A DNA stretch of 64,000 nt from Amphirosellinia nigrospora (lineage: Eukaryota > Ascomycota > Sordariomycetes > Xylariales > Xylariaceae). The DNA is taken from positions 13,464,193 through 13,528,192 of the forward strand of contig SCHM01000001.1 in the NCBI GenBank assembly GCA_004123355.1, given 5' to 3'. The position numbers and the translations under genes are program-made. The notes beneath the pieces are model-generated. The model did no database searches and was not told the DNA's origin. It saw nothing but the letters and a program-made list of their open reading frames with translations. Shown here piece after piece: positions 1 to 12,590 of this stretch. Each line of letters begins with the position of its first letter. Position 1 is the first letter of the stretch.

Positions 1-470
1 CGAGTTAATGATCACCCTCTTATGTAGAACATTCGGAGACATAGGGGCATGAGCTACTAGACAATAACACCTCCAAGACCCTACAGAGAAGTGGCGGGTA
101 GAAAAAAGGACTTGCGATATTACATACCTAAAGGTGATAAGTTCCCTTTAGCCAACCCAGCAAAGCGATCGACCAGGTACTCCATCTTATCACAAACATA
201 TGTGCACTGGTTCTGGACCATCGACACCCTCCTCTCTCGCATCCTTCGTTCTCCTCTCCCGTTGTCTTCTACGGGATTTTCCGCCAGCTCGGTGAAATAG
301 TGCAGAAGACCTGTAAAGTTCGTCGTCTCCATCACGAAGGCCTGGACTTCCTCGGGCGCCCTGCGGACGACCTTGAGATAGCGCCGCAGGTTGGTCGTGA
401 GCTTCACGAGCTCGCCGGTCACCTGGGAGACGGCGGCCACGGCGCCGAGTATCGCGAGGGGCTCTGCCAT
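1..470 (-). CDS. Fungal STAND/PigL-like N-terminal domain protein (partial)
   Basis: The start is the ATG at 470 (MAEPLAILGAVAAVSQ). Exon 1 runs 470 to 128 and ends at a GTATGT donor. A CTGTAG acceptor near 86 gives an open continuation that leaves the window, so only the N-terminal ~140 residues are present. The hydrophobic first helix followed by the 'RRAPEEVQAFVMETTNFTGLLHYF' region resembles the helical N-terminal domain (PigL_N/Helo-like class) found in many fungal proteins, often ahead of NACHT, ankyrin or WD40 regions. What follows here is not visible, so no effector or NTPase function can be assigned. The family call is from pattern memory and exon 2 is inferred from the open frame only. 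Confidence 0.5.
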
Positions 471-482
471 TTCGTCTCGCAC

Positions 483-1611
483 CTTATTAACGAGGCCGTA
501 TCCTCACTTCAAGCTATATGAGTGCAATTGGGAAGCTTTGAGAGCCGAGTATGAAAGTTTGCGAGGGATTCAAGGGGAGCGAGGTGCGATTCACGTAGAT
601 TTCCTATGCTGAGCAGTATATAAGTGCCCGTGCTCGATATCACACAGCCTGCTTCTCAATCACGCCTTGGGGGCCGCCTCGGGGAAGTGAGGGTGTGTCG
701 GTGATCCCGGCCATTCGCTACGGTGTCAATTGCCTGCTGCTGCCGTTACTCCCCCGCCCGTTGGGGTGTAGCAGCCACCAGGTACCAAGCCGGGATCTGT
801 CGCTTTGATATGTGCTGCTCTGTTGGTTGGGGGGTTGGAGGAGGCATTGCTTCGTTTCCCCCTCTCGAACAAGCCGAATGATGTGCCTGCTCAACCATTT
901 CCGGTCGTTCGCGCACTGCGGCTTGAGGCTTAGGGTATTCGGTTTCAAGAATCTCACCGATATCTTAGATGCAGCATGGAAAGAATTGATTCTTTCTGCA
1001 TGTTTACAGCATGCAAGTAAACCCCATGAAAATGCATTTTTGGAGGCGCAAACTATGGGTGCTGTCTGGCTCGTGCAATCGAGATCATCAATCGAGAAGA
1101 TCTCGAAATGGTCTTAGATGAAGAACACGGGATCGGGATGTTACCCTGCATGTCTCATCGATACCATAGATGTGGCTATCCTATGATCGCTCATGCTTGT
1201 CTCACCTTGATTCTCGTGTGATTTATTGATTTTATCGCCTCATATCTCCGCTACCTGTGCACAACTTACAACAAATAGTTACTATTATCATTTAATAGGG
1301 CTGAAGTGAAATCATTGACTATTAGGAAAACACGCAGTTGATGAAATATCGTCATGTCCTCAACCCGCCGCAACCCGTCGGGCCTTACCCGGGAGTAGAA
1401 AAGAGGGGTTGCCGCGGCATAACAACCAACAATCATCTCACCAGCATATAAATGCTAAAAACTTCTCAAGAGCCGACAACTTGACCTTAAGCTGAGGAAA
1501 TTAAAAACACTGAAATAACCATTTTACTCCATCCGAAGATTAGAAAACAAGCAAAAGTAGAATAGCCAACTCACATTTACTCAAAGCCCTCAAGTTTCGG
1601 TGAAAGTAAAT
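483..1611. other. Intergenic spacer
   Basis: Upstream region shared by the leftward gene ending at 470 and the rightward GST-like gene starting at 1612. A TATATAA string lies near 617. Only short open frames without recognisable composition occur here. No RNA gene or repeat was recognised. Confidence 0.4.
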
Positions 1612-2746
1612 ATGGCATCACCTTCAGACTTACCGATCGTGCTCTACCACTACACCCTCTCCCCTTTCGCCCAACGAGTGGTCTGGTATCTCAATCTCCG
1701 CAAGATCCCATTTTCACAATGCGTAAGTTCTCACCCACCCTTCACATCAGTACACATACATACATACCCATCTCTAACACACACCCCAAGATGCAACCAC
1801 GCATAATGCCCCGCCCAGACATTAACCTGCTGGGCGTCAACTACCGGCGTATCCCAGTGCTATCCATCGGCCGTGACGTCTACCTCGACACCCGCCTCAT
1901 CTTCCAGAAGCTGGAGGCCCTGTACCCCGCCAGCGCGGCACACCCGGGCATCAGCCGGTAGCGGGGCGGGCCGCGCGGAGCACACGGCGATCGAGCAGCT
2001 CATCGGCCCGGACGATCGACGGCCAGCTGTTCAAGAGCCTCGTGCAGTGCATGCCGGCAAGCCTATTCTCGGACCCGGCGCTGCTGCGCGACCGCGCCGC
2101 GCTCAACGGCGTCGACGTCGACAAACCTGGGGCCGTGGCTCCCCTCGGGCCCGAGGCCATGCGGCGCGCGCGCCCCGAGGCCCTCGCCGTCGCGCACCGC
2201 TGGATCCGCTGGCTCGAGGAAGGGCTGCTCGCCGACGGGCGGACCTGGCTCCTCGACTCTAATGCTGACGGCGCAGGCGGCCCCTCGTTCGCCGACCTCG
2301 AGGCCGTCTGGGTGCTGCACTGGTCTCGGGGGTGCCGGGGGCCCTGCCCGCCGAGGTCCTGGGCGCCGAGGCCGCGCCGAGGGTGTCTGCGTGGATCAAG
2401 CGGTTCGGCGCCGCGGTCAAGGAGGCTGCGAAGGCGGCGCCCGCGACGCCGAAGTTGAAGGGTGAGGAGGCGGCGAAGCTGATCGTCGGTGCCGCGTTTG
2501 CGCAAGCCGAGGGCGAGGTCGTGCGGGGATCCTGTTGTCGATGGCCTTGGTCTGGCGAAGGGCGGCGCTGTGAAGGTGTGGCCTACGGATTACGGGTCCT
2601 CGCATAAGGATGCTGGGAAGCTGGCCGTGGATGACAAGGAGTTTGTGATCGAGGCGAAGGGGGAGTTTGGTAGTGTCAGGATACATGCGCCGAGACAGGG
2701 ATTCACTATTTCTAAGGTTGATGAAAACGTAACTTCTAAGATATAG
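1612..2746 (+). CDS. Glutathione S-transferase-like protein, frame-disrupted
   Basis: Exon 1 (1612-1722) encodes MASPSDLPIVLYHYTLSPFA and ends at GTAAGT; exon 2 resumes at 1791 in phase. The N-terminus is a thioredoxin-fold GST_N domain with the 'YRRIPVLSIGRDVYLDT' strand-turn typical of fungal GSTs, followed by a helical C-terminal half and a short basic domain with 'HKDAGKLAVDDKE' and 'GSVRIHAPRQGF'. This layout of about 330 residues matches a Pezizomycotina GST-like family of unknown substrate. The conserved reading moves between frames near 1955, 2008, 2327 and 2515, each in a GC-rich or homopolymer stretch. Each change is one or two bases and the homology is unbroken on both sides. Either this is a recent pseudogene or the sequence has indel errors; the second is favoured because neighbouring genes show the same pattern. 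Confidence 0.72.
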
Positions 2747-5700
2747 GACCTCATCCTTCGAGATATATATATATTTATATTCTTAACTCAACTTCTATTT
2801 CCTATATAAATCTACTTCATCTAGTTCATTAACCTCCTGACTTGACTCATGCTTTATACAGCCTTTATATTAAATGAGATGTCGTGCCATATGAAGCTAG
2901 AACACACCGTGATTTGGCTATTTTCTAGGAGAAGTCGGATATTGGTCTTCTATGTTGAACTTGGATGCGTTTCCTTGTGGAGTGAGTGGTTACTCGTGAG
3001 AGTGGTATTATAACTATAGCTTGGCGAATGAGTGGTTACGCTTTGTCACAGTAACAAGTGCGTAATTCAATTGACCTTCAATCGACACGACACGTTGTGC
3101 ATTTAAATACGACCATAAAAGGTTTTGCCTATGCAAAGTTTGACATAGATATAGATGACTGTTCATTGAGATGTCACCCTCTCATTGCTTATACCTGCAT
3201 CCTTTACTGTTCAAGGAGATGAGATGCGATGCGATGCGGTGCGGCGGTGCGCATGGCCAATCGGAGGTGTGATTGGCCAGCGGCGTTTAACTCCGAGAGC
3301 TGGGCTCGATTTGCCGTTCGCGAAGCTTGCCCTTTTGTTCTTTTTGCCGATCCACTTTTGCCGACCGTGTCGAGCGATGACGACAACGGCTGAAGTCGTT
3401 GAGTGACACAGCAGGGGTTCCCGGATGCAACCTTACAATGCACAAATCAGTCTATTGCCCATTTCCCGCGCCAATTGTCTCGCCTCGGTGTCAATTTATA
3501 GACCGTCTCAATTCGTTTCTCGTCGATGAATAGAAACGAGGACGAGGGATGAGGCTCAACAGTTCAATGGTTGGTTGGTTGTAACATTTGTGCTGGGAGA
3601 GGGAGGATCTGAGGACCGACCCCAGACTCCCTTCTCCGCTCTGCTGTTACTTAGTGCATGTCGGCCGGCTAAGCGACACGACCTTAGCTTTGAGGGTACA
3701 GTTACAGAGCATTTAGCGGGGAAGGGCGTGCTGCAGGGCGTTGCGTCATCGGGGGGCATGGACGTGTCGGTAGCACACCGCGAATACGGTAGTCTACTTA
3801 TCTACTGTCTGTAGTGTACTGAAAGTAGGTATCTAGGGAGTGTCTAGGCCAAACGTTGCAGAGTCTCGATCGCTATGATCAATTAGTAATCTGTCGAATC
3901 CCTATCGAAGCCACACCATTTCATAGGAAAAGGCGATCTAGGCTTTCGTGTCGGTTTGAATGTGCAACCTGAAGCCGGAGAGTTGCGATCGTGACAGCTG
4001 AGACCCATTATTATAAGTATGCTGTTTATTGTATGCTGCAGTGTGTGTAGTGTAATATTGCTCTCCTGGGCCTTTGAGGTTGTTCATCACATCCGACGCC
4101 TATGACTGACTGGACTGGCCTTTGGTAGGTTGGTTAAGGGGTATGTGAATGTGAAGGAAAATAAGGAAAATTACTAGGGCGGAATGTCGACTGCACAGTT
4201 TATTCATCCCCGATCGATACTGGGCGAGTACTTGGCCAGCCCGCTTTATCAGGAAATGACGTAACGTTGTCGCGAGATAATCCTTGCTAGGATGATGCTG
4301 TATGAACTGGTGCCCGCCCCGACCATTGTACTATGTAGGTCTCGCATCCTTCTTTATCTTCCCTTTCCTCTTTGTGCTATGTGACAAGAAATGGTCGGAA
4401 AGCAGTGCTGATATGATTGATATGTCAGGAATCTACTTATACCTATCGTGGGGTAAGGTGCTGAAACTTGGCATGCACAAGTCAGTATAGCTGCAAGCGA
4501 CAATTGTAGGTGGACGAGGCGTCAGCATGGTGTACGCATATAGAAAGATTGCAACGGGTTTGTAAGTGGTGTACGCGAGTTAAACTGGTCTAGTGTCGTG
4601 TCTATAACGCCGAAAACTGCGCTTAGTGGTGTGCTAAACCCGCTTTGAGGATGCAAAGGATTTATTGTGGGAGCAACCGCAAATTATTAATGAGGCCATA
4701 AACGACATCCCCCTGGCTGGCGTCTGGACAGATCTGGATACACGTTCTTCGCTATTTCTTCTGGTGTGTCGGTTTCTCATTTGTCAGACACGCGGTCTCG
4801 AAGGGCTCACGACGAGGCGTGTCTCCACCACCTACACGGTTAGTACTGTAGTGTATAGTAGTGCAGGTAGTCTCCCTTCTTCTGATCAGTTCCCCCCCCC
4901 CTAGCCAGGCTGATTCATCCTTCTTGCGGCTCACGGTCCCATATTCTCCGGTCTGATTCGAAGGAGCTCCAATCCGTTGAATTTGCCACTTATGGGAGAA
5001 ACGCGGGATTTCACCCTGAAAGAGGTCAGGACCCGTTACTGCCCGTCGCCCTTTGCCTGCCAAAACTAACCCGGATTGGTCACCTTCGATAACCAATGGG
5101 ACGAGAGAATGGTCACTTTCGCCCTGCCGTTTTGGTGCTAGCGTTGTCCTTGGCTCGAATCGCGATCACTTGTCTCTGCGTCGACCTACCCGTCTCAATC
5201 AATTGCTATGTGTGCTTGTTTGCTATTATTGGTCAGATAGTTGGTTTCATCGCGATCTACCAGATTATAGTGCATCTTAAGTAGATGGTTTGGAGGCATG
5301 TGGTCGGCCTATATAGTATATTTAATAGATGATCTTGGGCGGGACTGAAGAGTCGGTATACTCATAATTCCAAGCAGGAATTATAGCACGATAGTTTGAT
5401 AGTTGTGAAGATCCAAAACCGGGGTAGAGGGACACCAAATTGCTTCTTACCATACTGTACAAACATAGGTAAAGAAAAGACTATTCTGCTATCATCTTGC
5501 TATATAATTTATAAGTCTAAGTATGCTCTTCCGTAGGTATAGACTCGTGCTTAGCGCATTGGTACTACTGTAGTACGCCGGTATATGGTGGGGGAATGGG
5601 TGTATAAGTTTTAGGTAGTTTGGCATCTTCTTCTAAGCTTCTAGACCACGAAGCGGCTCATGTCGTCAGTGGCGTTACCCGACAACGCCTTTTTCTCCTT

Positions 5701-6803
5701 TTCTCTTTTCCTTTGTTTGCTTGCTTGTGTACTGACAAAGTTTGCGTATTTCTAGCAATGCCGTCCTCACTCTTGGGAGCAGCACGACGAGTGCTGATAA
5801 ATAATTAGCATCAACCTTGTAAATAATTTGAATCTGCTGTACCACTCTACAAGCGATGTTGAAATGGGCAAACATCTACAGTACCATTTGGGTTCACTTA
5901 GTACTTTAAATCATTATTATCCGTAACTCTATCTAAGTACCTGTAAACAAAGGCGACGTTGAAACCCCGGATACATGTAGCGCTGGAGAAAGGGAGTATA
6001 GGTAGGCAAGCTATTATCAGGAGAGAATCATTCGACAGTCGAAGCAATGTGTCCCGGCGAATAATAAGCGACGCGGAACGCAACACTGTACAGGTACTTG
6101 GGGATCGTCGGCCACGACTCGCCCTCGCAGCCATTGGCCCAACGCTCCCTGAGGGCCCCTGCCGGGTCCCACTCTTTATAAGCTGGCAATCGCTAGGAAG
6201 CTTTTAGTGCAGAGCCGAAGTCAAAAAATTCGGGGGGCTATTCCGTCTGCTGTGCCTGCCCATTCCTAAAAAACCACCCTTATGTCACTTCTTCCCTCAT
6301 GACCTCATCGCCCAAACTCTCTCAGCACCTCACATTCCAACACCACCACCACACCACACCACCACACCGTCCAGCACCGCAGCGCCGCACCCGCGTTGCC
6401 TAACTGAACTGCCCACACCGCACCGATATCGATACGCATGCACTTACACTCTCACACCCATCTCGACACGAGATCAGGTAGGAAGTAGGAAGTAGGAAGT
6501 GTCGACTAACAAACAAACAACTGGGCCTGTCCTCGCTCGCTCGCCAGTCCGCCGGTTTGCCACACGAGGCTTGTAACCCGTTCGAGATCCATTCGGTACG
6601 CAACGTAATTGTTGTGCTCGCTGACTGATTGTTGTTGCTGTGTCCTACTTACTGCCCTGCCCTGCCCGTGGGTCAGACGGTAGAGGTGGTTTGCCTTTTC
6701 TTCTGCAGACTGCCTCCCTAAGTCGTGCGTCAGAGCGTCGTTACATCATATTCCCCTTTCCAACACCTCCAGCCATAAAACGAACTTCGTCATTGTCGTC
6801 ACC
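2747..6803. other. Long spacer, including the atf1 upstream region
   Basis: About 4 kb without a recognisable gene. Open frames are short and lack conserved composition. A thrice-repeated 'gagtggttac'-like motif occurs around 2975-3040. From about 6290 to 6640 the + strand is rich in CACCAC and pyrimidines and carries a small direct repeat (aggaagt, three times near 6480-6500). This is probably the promoter and long 5' leader of atf1. Confidence 0.35.
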
Positions 6804-8635
6804 ATGGCACCAGCCGAACCCAAGCCGTCAGATACCACATCATCGCCAGGTGAGCTTACCGTCCCGTGTTTTTGTTTGTCTCGTGTTGTCGTCTTGACCG
6901 TGGTCATTGTGCATGTACTTGATGTCGATGCTGTTGTGATCGTGTCCTCGAGTCTGTCGTGTTGCCGGTTGTTGAGTTTGGCATTTTTAACTTTTATCAT
7001 TATTACTACCTACCCTGCATTCAGTAGCTACCGGCTCGGTTCGCTTGCTTCGCCGATTGATTTATTGTTTTGCGACCACTGACATGCGTCGTTGCATCAT
7101 CCAGAAACCAACGGCGACAAGAAGATACCCGAGACCAAGTCCGAACCCAACGGGAACATCGAGCCCGGCAGACCTCTGGCACCGCCGCCCAAACCTGGTG
7201 AGGGTGGTGATTATTTCTCTAGCCAGTTGAGCCTAGAGCCGAACCCTTTCGAGCAGTCGTTTGCCCCAGGCGGTGGTACCGTAGAGACCCCCGGCGGAAC
7301 CAAGTTGCCCAGCCTGGCTGCCTTAACATCACCGTCGTCACTGCTTCCGGGCAACGGGACCACGCCATTCAACTGGGGAGGCGGGTCTCTTAGAACGGGC
7401 CCGCTGAGTCCGGCGATGCTTTCCGGCCCAGCGACCGATTATTTCGGTGACACTTCTCACACATTGCGGAGCGGATTTACACCTAATGAGAGCTCCCTCC
7501 GCACGGGATTGACGCCAGGTGGCAGTGGTTCTATGTTCCCAGCGCCCAGTCCGAACTCGCAAGCCATTTTTGCGCAGTTGGCTAACGGCGGCGGCGCTAC
7601 CCCTAGCACGTTGGACTTCCACAGGACTGCGTTGAGCGCAGCTGCAGCTAAGGTAGGCCGTGATAAGCCTCCCAATCCACCTGCTGTTACATCTCAACCA
7701 CAAGAGACGAACGGCACGTCTGTTAAGACGGAAGCAAAACCTGCACCGGGCGCCTTCGACCCTCACGATAACGACGCGGCAAATGGTCTCTTTATGCTAG
7801 CCCAAGGTGCTCAGGGAAGAAGCGGTCCGCCTCAGACACAATACCCGGTGGGCGGGAATCAACCAGTACATGCACATCCTCCGCCAGCACCTATGAATCA
7901 GACAAATACTTCGCCTCAGATGAATGGCAACGGCGTGCATCAGCAGTCAAGTGCTCGTGGGGTTAGCGAAGCCATCAGCAACGTTTCCGAAGAGAGCGAA
8001 CAAGCTAAGCCCAATACAAGGGCAAAGGGGAAACGTGGAGCTGCCGCAACTAACGGACGCCGGAAGGCTGAAGAAGCACCCGCTAAGGCACCTGCCAGCA
8101 AAAAGGCGAAAACAGCTCCATCTACTCATAGTCAGGAGGATGAGATGACCTCGGATGAGGACGATGACGACTCTAAACTCGGTCACGATGGCCAAGGCAA
8201 GACGAAAATGACAGACGAGGAAAAGCGTAAGAACTTTCTTGAACGAAACAGGTATGTGTGCATTCCGGACCCGCGCCCCTTTCTGTGCCTCCGAGGTTCC
8301 AAACTGACATTTTTCGCAGGGTGGCGGCCTTGAAGTGTCGGCAACGCAAGAAGCAGTGGCTGGCTAATTTACAAAACAAGGTAGAGATGTTTAGCTCAGA
8401 AAACGACGCTCTCACATCTCAGATCTCGGCACTGAGGGAGGAGGTGGTCAACTTGAAGACGCTTCTCCTAGCACACAAGGATTGCCCAGTTACACAACAA
8501 CAGGGGTTGCATGGAGCCTATATGCAATCAACGATGGAGTCTTATAATCCGCAAATCAACCCGTACGGCATGGCTGCTCCTATCCCCAACCAACCAGTCA
8601 TGGCGGGACAAGGAGTGCAGCGACGCTTCTCATAG
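6804..8635 (+). CDS. atf1: bZIP transcription factor of the ATF/CREB class, AtfA/Atf1
   Basis: Stress-response transcription factor expected to act in the nucleus downstream of the Hog1/Sty1 MAP kinase and to bind CRE-like sites (family knowledge). Three exons splice without any frame problem: 6804-6849, 7105-8251 and 8320-8635, giving 502 residues. The ATG sits in CACCATGG, an excellent context. Visible parts are the N-terminal 'LEPNPFEQSF' motif and the Ser/Pro/Gly-rich osmotic-stress region (about 35-175, including 'FAQLANGGGATPSTLDFHRT'). A linker with KAKT-type basic patches follows. The bZIP starts at 'FLERNRVAALKCRQRKKQWL' (about 392-411), with leucine heptads after it. The second intron splits the basic region exactly after the Asn-Arg pair. 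A 255-nt first intron follows a 15-codon exon. Confidence 0.95.
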
Positions 8636-10129
8636 GATGACGGTGTCGCGGCTAGCCACAATCCTGAGAGTGCTGAAACATAGCCCTGTTTTTTCACGGA
8701 CTCATGGCATGTCGGAGAGTTTAATAGGGGAAACGATAACAAAATTTTGGGTGTGGACCCAGATGATGGATAGTAGTCTCTACGGATGCTGGCACGCGGC
8801 CCAAGTTGTCGAGGCAGTAACCGAGACGTTGCATCGTCTTACGGCGTAGGGGCATGACAACGTGCCCGGGGGCAGGCCCGGCGGCGGCCTATCATTGTTT
8901 GCACTCGTGTCTGTATCAACATCATGTTTTAGCTCATGAGAACCATGAGGCGTTTCGGCTTTGGCTGCACATGGCGCCTTTGGCCATTAATACGAGCAGC
9001 ATCGGTACCAGAGGCCGCGGGATGGGTGCAGGTGGTTTGCGTCTGATTGTACGTGCACGACGGGCGGATATACACATAAAAGCGGCGTTGAGGGATGGAA
9101 ATTATTGCGCTTTGTTGCTTTTTTTATTCACAACGCCCACCTAGGCGTTCGGGCGCGGTAGGAGGAAGGAATCTCTTGCCATGAGCCAACGTATTGTTCA
9201 TTGGCAAACCAGTCGTATGACTGGACCATATATATATAAGTAGCACATACACGGCAGCTGCTCGGTAGTGTTCGAAGTTACACTCAATGTTGAACATGAT
9301 TCTCATCAATTTCTATATTCGTATGGGATAAAGCATGATGAAGTGGAACTTTGCTATAATTTCATGTGATGCCGTAGTAGGTACTGACAAGTACTATGTA
9401 GATTAGGTACTTGGTGGTTGTGATTTTCGGTTACCTCTATGCATCGTGTAAGTGGCGCCGGGATGCAATGTTGTTAGCGTATCCGGGCGTTTTTAGCGTT
9501 GATCTATATCTGATGTAATAACCGTTGCAGGTATCTTCTAATGTAAATTAGAATATCGCAACCGTCCAGGCTGCTCAAAACAAAGTTTCTTCCAACAATA
9601 TGGGAATGAACTGAAACAGTTGATTAATCAAACTAAAAATTTTAATATCATAACTGGTCTTTTTATTTTTTCAAGTAGGTAATGGGAAAATCGTGGTTAG
9701 CAGGTCTGTTAAGCGGCGGGTGTTTAGGTGTCAAGGTTAGGTAAGATGAAGTGGCAGCCCCACCTAGGCCAGAGCGGCCGACTGGTCCGTGCACCGTCAC
9801 GCATGTAAACATTGGGAAGGGAAGGCGGCGTTTTCGCGCCTCAACCACCAAGCAAGCCCGCCCTTGCATCACGAACACTTAATCGGTAACATCACCATCA
9901 CGGCAACCCCGCAGCACAGCGCGACCCGACGATTCCCCTCCCACCAAATTAATAAGATAATATCCAACTCAATTGAGCATCGATACCCCAGGCACGCCAC
10001 ATCCCACGCCCTCCAACGCCGCGCCCCGGCCGACCGAACCCACGGCCATCCCGAGTCGCGCGAGCTGCCCCCGACCTCTGAAACATCACCACCGCCGACG
10101 CCTTCGATGCCGCCTCATATTCAGCATCC
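8636..10129. other. Intergenic spacer
   Basis: This holds the 3' side of atf1 and the upstream region of dsn1. Nothing coding was recognised. The stretch 9330-9700 is relatively AT-rich. From 9890 to 10129 the + strand is C-rich, as is common for ascomycete promoters and leaders. Confidence 0.35.
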
Positions 10130-11763
10130 ATGACTACTCTTGTGCAGACACGCCAACCGCTGCAGATACTCAGCATGAGCAATCAGCAGCCCAAACGCAA
10201 GAGGAGCGAGCGTATTGCCTGTAGGTCTCGACTGTCGAGCCGCCCCAGCCTTCGCGTTGGCGGCCGATGCAATCGGACCCAAGTACAGCCGCTAACTCGA
10301 GCTTGATGTGTAGCATACGACGAGCAAGATGGAGACTTTGTCTTTAGCCGGGGATCCAAAAGGGTGAAGACGGCGCAACCCGAACCTATAGTTGAAGATG
10401 AGCTCGTCGCCACACCCCTGCGCCAAAACCTGCGCCTCGCCGTGGGCGCCCCCTAAAAAGAAAGTGGACCGCGAAGAACCGCCAAGCCAGCCAGCAACCC
10501 GCATCAAAGCCAGTGCCCGTCAGGACGTCGAAACGAAAGCTAAGCCAGATACTCGTACAGTCGCCCGACGTCCCTCCGCCGCAGAGAAGCACAAGGCACA
10601 GGACGCGCTCTTCGATAGACAAAGTGGATCCCGTGCCAACGAAAGCTACGAATGGCGCATCACGGCCTCGTCCAGTGGAGGAAGAACGCGAGCCAGAGAC
10701 GGCATCAACGCCGATGGATGTTGAGAAGTCGGGGATGATAGAGGAAGTTTCAGAGGCCAGGAAGATTGCTCTGCCATTTAGCGACACTCCGATAATAAAT
10801 CGTAATAAGGAGATGCGGAAAATGACAGGGAATAGGAGGAGTAGTGTGGGCATGCGTGGGCGCAGAGCAAGTTCCCTGATCAATAGTGGCCACAGCGCGA
10901 TACCGCACCGCGAGGTAGCCGCATCCGAGTTCTACAAGCATATCGAATCCGATGGACTGACCGAGCCTCGTCGGATGAAACAACTTTTAACGTGGTGTGG
11001 GGAGAGGGCGTTGGCGGAAAAACCACCACTCGGCTCACTGAATTCTAATGCGATCCTGGGGGTACGAACGAGCCCCGAATATCTTACGAATGGTTCAAGA
11101 ATCCAAGCCGCTAACTTGTTATTTGTAGCCCGAGCAATTCAAGATCAACTACTGAAAGATTTCTCGTCACGATCCGAGTTTTCAGATTGGTTTGCCCGCG
11201 AAGAGGTTCCCGAGGCGCCCAGACCGCCTGCGATAGTGAAACCAAATCCACGAAACATTGAACACGATGAGCACATAATTGCGTTGGAGGAGAGGATAAA
11301 CAGTACGAAAATTGCATTTATCAGGGGAGCCATGATGCTAACTGTTTTTATCAGGTTAAAACTTGAAAAGAAAAAGTGGCAATCCCTTAAAAAAACCGCC
11401 CGAAATGCCGTCACTATTCGATTCTTCCGAGCCTGGCCCAGCCAGAGCCTTCCGGACACGTCGTTACTTGACCCGGAGGAAGCGCAGATCCTCGCGTCGC
11501 TATCCACCCCCTCAGCTCCAACCATCAAGTCATTGATACCCATAACGCAAAGTCGATTACAAGACTTGCAGATATCTATCGAATTCAACGTTGATCGTTT
11601 AGCGGACAGCGTGCACAAAGTTGAACAGCGCATGGTGACGGCTGGTCGACAAGCGGATAGGATACTGGGCCTTACCGCCGTCAGGTTAAAAGAACGCGAG
11701 GAGCGGGAAAAGACTCGCGCCGGTACCAAAGATATGCCTATTATGGAAGTTCTTCGGGCCTGA
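10130..11763 (+). CDS. dsn1: Kinetochore protein Dsn1/Mis13 (Mis12-MIND complex)
   Basis: Subunit of the four-protein MIND/Mis12 complex that links CENP-C/Mif2 chromatin to Ndc80 at the kinetochore (family knowledge). Exon 1 is 10130-10220 (MTTLVQTRQPLQ...), with an alternative in-frame ATG at 10175. Exon 2 is 10314-11763. The signature Mis13 segment 'GMRGRRASSLINSGHSA' is followed by 'EFYKHIESDGLTEPRRMKQL' and 'LKDFSSRSEFSDWFAREE', then a coiled-coil C-terminus. An 'APRRGRP' AT-hook-like motif with basic KRK clusters lies in the N-terminal tail. The frame changes once, at the ACACCCC run near 10410. Summed exons are one base short of a multiple of three, so one missing base restores 513 codons. 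Dsn1 is normally essential, which argues for sequence error rather than a dead gene. Confidence 0.9.
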
Positions 11764-11981
11764 GCAAACTATTACCCGACAGCGGCGGATAGGGGCAAGC
11801 CGGAACGACGAAAAAGAAGTTAAATAGAAAAAACTCAAAAAGAAAGATACCAAACTGTATATGTCTGCAGCATTCATTCGGTCTTTATCATGGCGCAAAG
11901 GTGGGGGGACAACAACACAAGCATTGGAAGGGCGTGGAACCAATTCCGTGAAGATACCACATTTTTCGTTGTCAATTGCGA

Positions 11982-12070
11982 TTTTTTTTTTTTTTTTTTC
12001 AAATTGAACGTCTTGTCAATTAGAAGGAAGAAGGAAGAAGGAAGAAGGAAGAAGGAAGAAGGGAAGGAAG
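11982..12070 (+). repeat. T18 run followed by (GGAAGAA)n purine repeat
   Basis: An uninterrupted run of 18 T at 11982-11999 is followed, from about 12021 to 12070, by a purine-only stretch of GAAG/GGAAGAA units. Confidence 0.85.
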
Positions 12071-12320
12071 GTGGTATGGTCGACGAGGGGGCGAGACGAA
12101 GATGGAAACTTGTCAACCTGCCGAAATGAAACGTTTTAACATTCCCCGGGGCCATGTTCTTTTCTGATATTGGCGTCGGGACGGGGAGATATGAGATCAC
12201 GACTTTTGAGGACGACTGGCTGGCTGGGCTACCTACCTAGCTTAGGCGAGAGATTCCCCCTGGTTTTTTTTGATAGATGCCTATGATGATGAGCTGGCTG
12301 GCAGATCGGCGTACATGGTA

Positions 12321-12365
12321 CAGCAAGCAAACAAGCAAGCAAGCAAGCAAGCAGGCAAGGCAGGC
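12321..12365 (+). repeat. (AAGC)n microsatellite
   Basis: Tandem AAGC/CAAG tetranucleotide copies with minor interruptions, ending in GGCAAGGCAGGC. Confidence 0.85.
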
Positions 12366-12590
12366 ACTACGACATTACGGCGTTGCTCTGAAAGCACTGC
12401 GCAACCCCCCGCCTTTGGGCTTTGAGAAATTCTGATTGATTACCTACATGTTTTGTTGGATCGTCTTAGTTGGTGTTGGTTTTTATGCTTTTGTGACTTG
12501 AGTGACTTGAGTGCTTGTGTGTGTGTGTGTGTCGCTGTGTGATGCTGTTGTAAGGTGGGGTGAAAATGGAATGGAAGTGCGCAATGTCAT

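Noticed and set aside
812-1117. Open frame of 101 codons on the plus strand
   Set aside because: No conserved composition, no good start context, and it lies in a spacer with other random frames of similar size.
7338-7766. Open frame of 142 codons on the minus strand across atf1
   Set aside because: Fully antisense to a conserved coding exon, with arginine-rich composition expected from the complement of GC-rich codons.
11145-11729. Open frame of 194 codons on the minus strand across dsn1
   Set aside because: Antisense shadow of the conserved Dsn1 coiled-coil region; no recognisable domain.
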